A stretch of 11,513 nt of DNA from a bacterium. GTDB taxonomy: Bacteria; Armatimonadota; Fimbriimonadia; Fimbriimonadales; GBS-DC. Within the stretch, counting starts at the first letter, position 1. Every line of letters starts with the position of its first letter. The translations under genes were made by a program, and so were the position numbers. Of the stretch, positions 6,526 to 11,513 are shown piece after piece. The notes beneath the pieces are model-generated. The model searched no databases. It worked only from the letters and a program-made list of their open reading frames with translations, and was not told the DNA's origin. The stretch is taken from assembly GCA_029335935.2 (NCBI GenBank), contig JARJMV020000027.1, positions 1 through 11,513 on the forward strand, given 5' to 3'.

Positions 6526-7599
6526 TTAGATGATGCCGATGCGTATATCCTCACGGATACGCGCCATCCAGCGGGCGTAGTGGGCGAGGTTGTGATAGGT
6601 TGCCAGGCGCAGCCCCAGCATCTCGCCTGCGCGGAACAGGTGATGGATGTAGGCGAGCGTGTAGCGTTGGCACACCCAGCAGTCGCAGTCGGGGTCTATC
6701 GGCTCTTGGCGTTCTCGATACTGGGCGTTGCGCAGGTTGAGCCTGCCGCGCGTGGTGAAGACCGCGCCGTGTCGCGCCAGGCGGGTGGGCAGCACGCAGT
6801 CGAACATATCCACGCCGCGCTGCACGGCGTGCAGGATGTCTTCGGGCGTGCCGACCCCCATCAGATAGCGCGGCTTGTCGGCAGGCAGGCGCGGCGCCAC
6901 AAACGATACCACTTGGCGCATCGCCTCCACAGGTTCGCCCACCGACACGCCGCCAATCGCATAGCCGGGCAACTCCAGCGCGGTAATCTGCTCCAAACTT
7001 GTCAGGCGTAGGTTCTCATACACGCCGCCTTGCACGATGCCAAACAGCGATTGCCCGTTGGGGTTTGCCAGCCACGCTTGCTTGCAACGCATCGCCCAGC
7101 GGAAGGTGCGCTCTGTTGCCCGCGCGACCTCATCATAGCTCGCAGGGTAGGGAGGGCATTCGTCAAATGCCATCATGATATCGCTGCCCAAGTTCTGCTG
7201 GATCTCGATAGAGCGTTCGGGCGTGAGGCGATGTTCTGAGCCGTCGATGTGGGAACGGAAAGTTGCGCCGTCGTCGTCGAGCTGGCGTAGCCCAGCGAGG
7301 CTGAACACCTGAAAGCCGCCGCTGTCGGTCAAAAGCGCGCCCGACCAGCTCATAAAGCGATGCAAGCCGCCCAGCCGCGCGATGCGCTCGTCCCCAGGAC
7401 GCAGATAGAGGTGATAAGTGTTGCCCAAAATGAGGGTGTAGCCCAGCTGCTCCAGTTCGTCTTGACTGAGGGTCTTCACGCTCGCCTGCGTGCCGACGGG
7501 CATAAACGCGGGCGTCTCCACCACGCCGTGCGGCGTGTGCAGACGCCCCAAACGCGCGTGCGAAATACGAGACTGCTGCAGGATTTCAAACCGTATCAT
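6526..7599 (-). CDS. tgt: tRNA-guanine transglycosylase
   Basis: Exchanges guanine-34 of GUN-anticodon tRNAs (Asp, Asn, His, Tyr) for preQ1, on the way to queuosine. The 357 residues are slightly shorter than the E. coli enzyme (375). Asp92 in TDSGGFQV and the nucleophile Asp267 in MFDCVLPTR are present. So are the substrate-specificity loop IGGVSVGE (215-222) and the zinc site Cys305, Cys307, Cys310 and His336 (C-x-C-x2-C-x25-H). The usual ARNG after the nucleophile block reads ARHG here (275-278). The ATG at 7599 has CGGAG 3 nt upstream. Its TAA at 6528-6526 overlaps an ATG of the next frame by one base. No other queuosine gene is seen. The window contains none of its four tRNA substrates. 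Confidence 0.97.
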   Translation of the reverse strand: MIRFEILQQSRISHARLGRLHTPHGVVETPAFMPVGTQASVKTLSQDELEQLGYTLILGNTYHLYLRPGDERIARLGGLHRFMSWSGALLTDSGGFQVFSLAGLRQLDDDGATFRSHIDGSEHRLTPERSIEIQQNLGSDIMMAFDECPPYPASYDEVARATERTFRWAMRCKQAWLANPNGQSLFGIVQGGVYENLRLTSLEQITALELPGYAIGGVSVGEPVEAMRQVVSFVAPRLPADKPRYLMGVGTPEDILHAVQRGVDMFDCVLPTRLARHGAVFTTRGRLNLRNAQYRERQEPIDPDCDCWVCQRYTLAYIHHLFRAGEMLGLRLATYHNLAHYARWMARIREDIRIGII

Positions 7600-7626
7600 C
7601 AGCTCCGAACTGCAAGATGCGCCAAA

Positions 7627-7789
7627 CTACCACCACCCGCGCTTGCGCAGGCAATCGGAGACCCACTCACGCGCGGCAGAGGGCAGGGGAGTAGGGCACA
7701 ACGCTAATCAGGGTGTGAGGCCCATCGTCCCACAGTGCAGGGTCTTCCAGATAGGGATGCATGCCCGGAAACGGGTTCGCGACGCTCAT
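7627..7789 (-). pseudogene. DUF4058 gene remnant with internal deletion and frame change
   Basis: The 209-nt gap between the acyltransferase and tgt holds a broken gene. The ATG at 7789 opens a 40-codon frame (stop TGA at 7669-7667) whose residues 5-20, NPFPGMHPYLEDPALW, match the start of DUF4058 proteins, which are normally about 200-260 residues. Similarity stops near residue 30. A second frame just behind it encodes SAAREWVSDCLRKRGWW and ends at TAG 7629-7627. To my memory this resembles the C-terminal end of DUF4058 proteins, so the middle seems lost, with a shift between the two ends. AGAGGT at 7808-7803 still precedes the ATG, 20 nt after the acyltransferase stop, so a 40-residue peptide could be made. 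DUF4058 function is unknown. Confidence 0.62.
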
Positions 7790-7792
7790 AGG

Positions 7793-7803
7793 GGTAATTT
7801 ACC
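7793..7803. repeat. Small perfect palindrome GGTAATTTACC
   Basis: An 11-bp inverted repeat centred on 7798 lies between the acyltransferase stop and the DUF4058 remnant start, and overlaps the ribosome binding site of the remnant. It is too AT-rich and lacks a T-tract, so it is not an intrinsic terminator. It could be a binding site or chance. Confidence 0.25.
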
Positions 7804-7808
7804 TCTTT

Positions 7809-8468
7809 TCAACTCTCGGGACATCGCCTCTGTCCCGACAGGCGCGCAACTTGCTCTTCAAGAAACGCCAGCTGCGCTTCGGAGGAGGGGAGGCTGAGAA
7901 TCTGTTCGGCGGGGATTGACTCGCCGAAGCGCACGCGCACGACGCCAAGAGCGGGCTTGGGAACGAGCTTGCCATACGGCAGGATTTTGTCCGTACCCAC
8001 CAGTCCCACAGGTAGCACGGGGGCGCGCGTCTGACGCAGGATGAGCAGCACGCCGGGCAGGAACGGTTGCAGGTCGCGCGACTCGGAGAGTTCGCCCTCG
8101 GGGAAGATGGCTAACGCCTCGCCGCGCTGCACGGTCTCGATGGCTAACTTGAGGGCGTTGCGGTCTGCTGTGCGCTGTTTGACAGGGACCATCTTCGCCA
8201 GGCGGGCAATCGCGCCGATGAAAGGGATGCTGAGGATGTCGGCGCGTCCCATGAAGCACAGGTGGCGCGGCGCGGCGTACCACAGAATGGGCGGGTCTGC
8301 CAGCGAGAGGTGGTTCGCGACGACAATCAGCCCACCGCGACGCGGCATGCGATTGCGCCCCTCAATCCGCAGCCACACCAGTAGCGGGAACCGAAAAGTT
8401 ATCGCGAAAACGACCTTGAAGCAGACATACGCAAGATGGAAGACGATTCGGTTCCCCAGGGCGCGCAT
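7809..8468 (-). CDS. plsC: PlsC-family lysophospholipid acyltransferase
   Basis: Acyltransferase of the 1-acyl-sn-glycerol-3-phosphate type, which adds the second acyl chain to make phosphatidic acid at the inner membrane face. The 219 residues show the catalytic NHLSLAD (52-58, the NH-x4-D motif), the FMGRADI block (72-78) and the FPEGELS motif (122-128), followed by PVGLVG (153-158). Residues 8-33 are hydrophobic and probably contact the membrane. The ATG at 8468 has no clear Shine-Dalgarno sequence. A small AT-rich inverted repeat lies just upstream, across the bifunctional nuclease stop. The gap to that gene is only 23 nt, so readthrough from rho is likely. The true acceptor could be another lysophospholipid. 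Confidence 0.92.
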   Translation of the reverse strand: MRALGNRIVFHLAYVCFKVVFAITFRFPLLVWLRIEGRNRMPRRGGLIVVANHLSLADPPILWYAAPRHLCFMGRADILSIPFIGAIARLAKMVPVKQRTADRNALKLAIETVQRGEALAIFPEGELSESRDLQPFLPGVLLILRQTRAPVLPVGLVGTDKILPYGKLVPKPALGVVRVRFGESIPAEQILSLPSSEAQLAFLEEQVARLSGQRRCPES

Positions 8469-8484
8469 AGAGTCTGATAAGTGG

Positions 8485-8503
8485 GATTATGTTAACTATA
8501 ATC
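8485..8503. repeat. AT-rich inverted repeat GATTAT-N7-ATAATC
   Basis: Six-base arms flank a 7-nt centre that itself contains GTTAAC. It spans the stop codon of the bifunctional nuclease, 17 nt before the acyltransferase ATG. It stands out as AT-rich within GC-rich surroundings. It could be an operator or part of an acyltransferase promoter (CATAAT on the minus strand). No T-tract, so not a terminator. Confidence 0.3.
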
Positions 8504-9097
8504 TTCGGGTTGCCCTTCTGCCTCCAGCACGCTTTCTGCCATGTAGATGGGCGCACGGAAACGCAACGCAAGCGCGATCGCGTCGCTGGGGCGCGAGTCG
8601 ATCTCTATCTCCTCGTCGTCGTGCAGCAGGTAGATTTTGGCGTAGAAAGTGCCTTGCCACAAGTCGTCGATGAGGATTCGGTCGATGCTGACGCCGAGTC
8701 GTGTGAGGATATTGCGGATGAGGTCGTGCGTCATTGGGCGCGCGGGCGCATCGTCGTTGAGCGCGGCGACAATCGCGTGCGCTTCGAACGGTCCGATGAC
8801 AATCGGCACGACGCGCCCGTAGTTATCGCGCAGTTGTACGAGCAGGGCGCGCGGCTGACCGTACTCGATGCGTTCGTAGACGCCCATCACGCGCACTTCG
8901 AGTTCGCGTCCCTTGTCAAAACGCGGCGGTCGCTCATCCAGTTCGTTGGCGACCTCGCCCCCAAACAGTCGCTGCAACTGCGCCTCGATGTCGTCGGCAT
9001 CTGTCTCCTCCTCGAAGGCGTCTTCCTCGAAGAGTTCTTCGAAGAGGTTCTCGAACTCGTCGTCGGGTTCTTCGTCGTAGCGTCGTCTGCGTTCCAT
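8492..9097 (-). CDS. Bifunctional nuclease family protein (DUF151/BFN domain)
   Basis: Member of the DNase/RNase BFN family, known in plants and bacteria; its bacterial role is poorly defined. The 201 residues have two parts. Residues 1-60 are charged and mostly acidic, with runs of Glu and Asp (for example FENLFEELFEEDAFEEE) and no recognised domain. Residues 65-187 are the BFN domain with VVPIVIGPFEAHAI (96-109), RPMTHDL (120-126), RPSDAIALALR (169-179) and APIYM (182-186). The acidic N-terminus makes it longer than usual. AAGGAGG at 9109-9103 overlaps the rho stop codon and is 5 nt from the ATG, so it is expressed with rho. No nuclease catalytic residues are established well enough to check. 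Confidence 0.93.
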   Translation of the reverse strand: MERRRRYDEEPDDEFENLFEELFEEDAFEEETDADDIEAQLQRLFGGEVANELDERPPRFDKGRELEVRVMGVYERIEYGQPRALLVQLRDNYGRVVPIVIGPFEAHAIVAALNDDAPARPMTHDLIRNILTRLGVSIDRILIDDLWQGTFYAKIYLLHDDEEIEIDSRPSDAIALALRFRAPIYMAESVLEAEGQPEDYS

Positions 9098-9107
9098 AGT
9101 CGCCTCC

Positions 9108-10517
9108 TTAGCTTGTGCGCGTGCGTGCGACCACTTCCATCAGGAAGTCGCGGTTCGACTTCGTGCGTTGGAGCAGCCGAATGAGTTGCTCCGCCGCTTC
9201 CACGAGGTCCTCTTGGTTTGCCAGCAGTCGTCGCAGTTGCCAGATAGCCATCAGTTCCTCTTTAGTATACAACAACTCCTCGTGGCGGGTTCCAGAGCGT
9301 TTGACATCGATGGCGGGAAAGATGCGTCGTTCCGCCAAGTCGCGCGACAGTACCAGCTCCATGTTGCCTGTGCCCTTGAACTCCTCGAAGATGACCTCGT
9401 CCATGCGCGACCCTGTGTCGATGAGACAAGTGGCAATGACGGTGAGGCTGCCGCCCTCCTCGATGTTGCGCGCCGCGCCGAAGAATCGCTTGGGTCGGTA
9501 GAGCGCGGCGGGGTCCAGCCCGCCCGACAGGGTGCGTCCGCTGGGGCTGGTGGTCAGGTTCGAGGCGCGTCCGAAGCGGGTGAGGCTATCGAGCAGGATT
9601 ACCACATCTTTGCCCTGCTCCACGAGCCGTTTGGCACGCTCCAGCACCAGGTCGGCGACGCGCATGTGGTTCTCGGGCGGCTCATCGAAGGTGGAGCTAA
9701 TGACCAGTCCCTTGACCGAGCGGCGCATGTCGGTCACCTCTTCAGGGCGCTCGTCCACCAGTAGCACCAGCAGCACCACTTCGGGATGGTTAGTAGTGAT
9801 ACTGTTCGCAATATTTTTCAATAGTGTGGTCTTCCCTGCTTTAGGTGGGGCGACGATGAGGGCGCGTTGCCCTTTGCCGATAGGGGCAATCAGGTCGATG
9901 ATACGCCCGGAGGTGTTGTCGGAGCTGGTTTCCATCACCAATCGATGGTTGGGATAGAGCGGGGTGAGTTGTTCGAAGTCTTTACGACGGCGCACTTCGT
10001 CGGCGGGCGCGCCGTTGATGGCTTCCACACGCAGCAGTCCGTAATACTTTTCTCCCTCTTTGGGTGGGCGCGCCACACCGAACACCAGATCGCCTGTGCG
10101 CAGTCCGAACCGCTTGATTTGCGACTGCGACACATACACATCGTCGTTGATGCTTTGGAAGTTCGGGTGTCGGCGCAGGAAGCCCCAGCCGTCGGGTAGG
10201 ATTTCCAATACGCCCCAAGCGTATTCGCTGCCGGGTTCTTGGGCAGTCGCGTGGAGGATGGCGTAAATCAGCTCCGCTTTGTCTTCGGTTTCGTCGCTGA
10301 CGCCCGCGCGTTTGGCGCGACGCTTGAGATCGCTAAGGGGTTGCTGCCACAGCTGCTTGAAGTCGACGCCGTCTTTGGTCGCCTCTTTGGTGGCTTTGGG
10401 GCGCATCTCCACTTCAAGGGTCTCGCCCGCGCCGTTCGCGGCAGTCGGCACAGGGGTCGTGTCGTTCAGCGACTCCGTAAGGTCTTCAGAGGTAGTTGTG
10501 CGTGTCCGTCTTCTCAT
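9108..10517 (-). CDS. rho: Transcription termination factor Rho
   Basis: Hexameric RNA-dependent ATPase that ends transcription of untranslated RNA. Of 469 residues, 1-50 are a low-complexity, Thr-rich extension. About 52-93 is the Rho N-terminal helical domain (LSDLKRRAKRAG). About 95-175 is the cold-shock-like RNA-binding domain (YAWGVLEILPDGWGFLR). The RecA-like motor follows: Walker A APPKAGKTT (223-231), DERPEEVTDM (255-264), Walker B VVILLDSLTR (305-314), Q-loop region SGRTLSGG (326-333), the RPKRFFGAARN block (341-351) and R-loop EEFKGTGNMEL (378-388). All blocks match E. coli Rho closely. The ATG at 10517 has only a weak GGACGG about 9 nt upstream. The leader is about 86 nt if the TATAAT promoter is used. 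Confidence 0.98.
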   Translation of the reverse strand: MRRRTRTTTSEDLTESLNDTTPVPTAANGAGETLEVEMRPKATKEATKDGVDFKQLWQQPLSDLKRRAKRAGVSDETEDKAELIYAILHATAQEPGSEYAWGVLEILPDGWGFLRRHPNFQSINDDVYVSQSQIKRFGLRTGDLVFGVARPPKEGEKYYGLLRVEAINGAPADEVRRRKDFEQLTPLYPNHRLVMETSSDNTSGRIIDLIAPIGKGQRALIVAPPKAGKTTLLKNIANSITTNHPEVVLLVLLVDERPEEVTDMRRSVKGLVISSTFDEPPENHMRVADLVLERAKRLVEQGKDVVILLDSLTRFGRASNLTTSPSGRTLSGGLDPAALYRPKRFFGAARNIEEGGSLTVIATCLIDTGSRMDEVIFEEFKGTGNMELVLSRDLAERRIFPAIDVKRSGTRHEELLYTKEELMAIWQLRRLLANQEDLVEAAEQLIRLLQRTKSNRDFLMEVVARTRTS

Positions 10518-10609
10518 AGTAAGTACCGTCCGATTTCAGGGTGTTGCTACCCGTTGTCAGCCTGCGCGGACGCGCGGCGTTGGGAAAGTTGCTTCGATGG
10601 TCGAATCTG

Positions 10610-10636
10610 ATTATACCTCACATGCAAGAATTGCAA
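10610..10636 (-). promoter_or_regulatory. rho: Promoter of the rho-nuclease operon
   Basis: A perfect TATAAT at 10615-10610 in the context GTGAGGTATAATC, with TTGCAA at 10636-10631 as -35 and a short 15-bp spacer. The predicted start near 10603 gives an untranslated leader of about 86 nt, long for this window. The leader contains a small GGGT-AGCAAC-ACCC hairpin and GC-rich inverted segments that could take part in control; rho genes are often autoregulated through their leaders, but no known attenuator is recognised. Confidence 0.6.
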
Positions 10637-10638
10637 GG

Positions 10639-10665
10639 GGTGGGGGGCGGCAGCCGCCCCACACC
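10639..10665 (-). terminator. Strong GC hairpin after the beta-propeller gene
   Basis: A 13-bp stem with a single mismatch, whose core is GGGGCGGCAGCCGCCCC (10644-10660, closed by about 3 nt). It begins 2 nt after the TAA of the beta-propeller gene and ends 2 nt before the rho -35 hexamer. It is well placed to end the upstream transcript. No T-run follows on either strand, so it is not a textbook intrinsic terminator; it may instead stall polymerase or protect the mRNA 3' end. Confidence 0.6.
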
Positions 10666-10667
10666 GA

Positions 10668-11513
10668 TTAGCGTCCAATCGCGCCGCCTTGACGCGGCAG
10701 GGTTCCGGGCGAGATGTTCGTGGAGAGCGTCGAGCTATCCACAATCGCGTACAGGAAACGATTCGAGGTCGCCACATAGAGCGCACCGAGATTGTTCGGG
10801 TTCGGGTTGACATTTGGGTCCAGCGCCAACACAGGCGCGGTGCGGATGGGCGAGCCTAAATAGAGCTGCCATTTGGGCGTGTTGTTCGGGTTAATCGCGT
10901 AGAGGAACCCTCGCTCGTCGCCGATATACAGCACGCCGTTTTGGTCGATGGTGGGGTTGCACCGGCTCACATTCGGTAGCACGCGCACCCATTTTTGCGC
11001 CCCATCCGACGCGCGAATAGCGTGAATCGCGCTCTGCGTGTTGGAGTGGCGCACCACGACATACACGGTGTCCTCGTTCGCGTTGTTCGGGTCGGGTCCG
11101 ATAGACGGTCCCGCCATAATCGGGCGGTCGGCGCGGTACTCCCACTGGCGCGTGCCGTCCGCCATCGCGACGCCGTACACGCGCCCGCTATTCGAACCGC
11201 ACACAATCGCCGTCTGACCATTGGATGTTATCGCAATCGGACGATCCACCGAGTCGGATGGAACCTCAGGACCGTTGCCAGTGTCGCTCAAGGCAGGAAT
11301 CGTGGTAAACCAGGCGTAGTCGAAGATCGTCGAATTGATGGCTACCACGAGTCCATTGTGGAAGCCTAACAGGATCAGATTGTCATCACCCGAGACCACA
11401 CTCAGCACCGCGGAGGGAATCTGACCGAAAATGAAGCCGCCGTAATCGGGGATTACGTTTTGTACCCCCATCGTGTTGGGGTCTACCACGATAAACCATG
11501 CCAAGAATAGTAT
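10668..11513 (-). CDS. PQQ-like beta-propeller repeat protein, start beyond the window
   Basis: The 281 visible residues form repeated beta-propeller blades of the PQQ/BamB-like type. Blade signatures recur: GRVYGVAMADGTRQWEY (110-126), AIHAIRASDGAQKW (162-175), GVLYIGDERGFLYAI (193-207) followed by NNTPKW, and ALYVATSNRFLYAI (244-257). Asn/Pro-rich loops (DPNNANED, DPNVNPNPNN) separate them. The frame stays open to the right edge, reading ILFLAWFIVV, so the protein start, and any signal peptide or extra domains, lie outside. A TTG at 11504 is the only in-frame start codon near the edge; a partial ATACT box sits just before it, so a short cytosolic version cannot be excluded. There are no visible PQQ-binding or catalytic residues, so an enzyme role is not claimed. 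Likely an exported or surface-associated scaffold protein. Confidence 0.85.
   Translation of the reverse strand: MLFLAWFIVVDPNTMGVQNVIPDYGGFIFGQIPSAVLSVVSGDDNLILLGFHNGLVVAINSTIFDYAWFTTIPALSDTGNGPEVPSDSVDRPIAITSNGQTAIVCGSNSGRVYGVAMADGTRQWEYRADRPIMAGPSIGPDPNNANEDTVYVVVRHSNTQSAIHAIRASDGAQKWVRVLPNVSRCNPTIDQNGVLYIGDERGFLYAINPNNTPKWQLYLGSPIRTAPVLALDPNVNPNPNNLGALYVATSNRFLYAIVDSSTLSTNISPGTLPRQGGAIGR

Noticed and set aside
8497..8502. Perfect TATAAT on the plus strand
   Set aside because: It is part of the AT-rich inverted repeat and would drive transcription antisense to the nuclease and rho; no plus-strand gene follows.
8489..9184. Plus-strand open frame (231 codons) opposite the nuclease
   Set aside because: It has hydrophobic stretches but mirrors the Asp/Glu-rich codons of the real gene; a shadow.
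9264..9269. TATACT on the minus strand inside rho
   Set aside because: It lies deep in the conserved rho coding region about 150 bases before its stop, with no gene start at a fitting distance; taken as chance.
1..11513. CRISPR array, insertion sequence, or defence genes
   Set aside because: No evenly spaced direct repeats, transposase motifs or terminal inverted repeats were seen on reading both strands.

Overview
This is a GC-rich bacterial chromosome segment made mostly of housekeeping genes packed closely together. The tRNAs have encoded CCA ends, the rho and his proteins are full length with every catalytic residue in place, and several genes sit directly behind a -10-like box of the form GGTATA(A/C)T with no Shine-Dalgarno sequence. 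That promoter habit, the GC-rich codons, the remnant of a DUF4058 gene and the rho/bifunctional-nuclease pair would suit a member of Armatimonadota or a similar deep-branching, often thermophilic phylum. This placement is a guess from style; nothing in the window fixes the taxon.

Layout. Positions 1-519 (minus) hold the N-terminal half of a zinc-dependent alcohol dehydrogenase that runs off the left edge. A 59-bp divergent promoter region separates it from a rightward run: a membrane-anchored alpha/beta hydrolase (579-1466), then hisD, hisB and hisH (1487-4135), then tRNA-Val(GAC) and tRNA-Pro(UGG) (4172-4328). The tRNA-Pro CCA end directly touches the stop codon of a leftward gene. From there to the right edge everything is on the minus strand. 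In transcription order from the right these are: a PQQ-type beta-propeller protein cut by the edge (10668-11513), a strong hairpin, rho and a bifunctional nuclease (10517-8492), a PlsC-family acyltransferase (8468-7809), a broken DUF4058 gene (7789-7627), tgt (7599-6526), and a translationally coupled sugar-nucleotide pair of DegT-family aminotransferase and NDP-sugar pyrophosphorylase (6487-4329).

How the genes work together. hisD-hisB-hisH is a partial histidine operon; hisG, hisI/E, hisA, hisF and hisC are not here. Rho and the nuclease share a transcript, with the nuclease ribosome binding site overlapping the rho stop codon. The pyrophosphorylase would make an NDP-hexose and the aminotransferase an amino-sugar nucleotide, probably for cell-surface glycan, with the intervening dehydratase or dehydrogenase encoded elsewhere. 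tgt and the tRNAs belong to translation.

I found no CRISPR array, insertion sequence, phage gene or defence system, and nothing I can defend as a wholly new system. The best leads are the shared promoter box with apparently leaderless starts, the zero-gap tRNA/CDS convergence, the internally deleted DUF4058 remnant that keeps a ribosome binding site, and a 22-codon reading frame that ends on the hisH start codon. No gene-free stretch exceeds about 210 bases.
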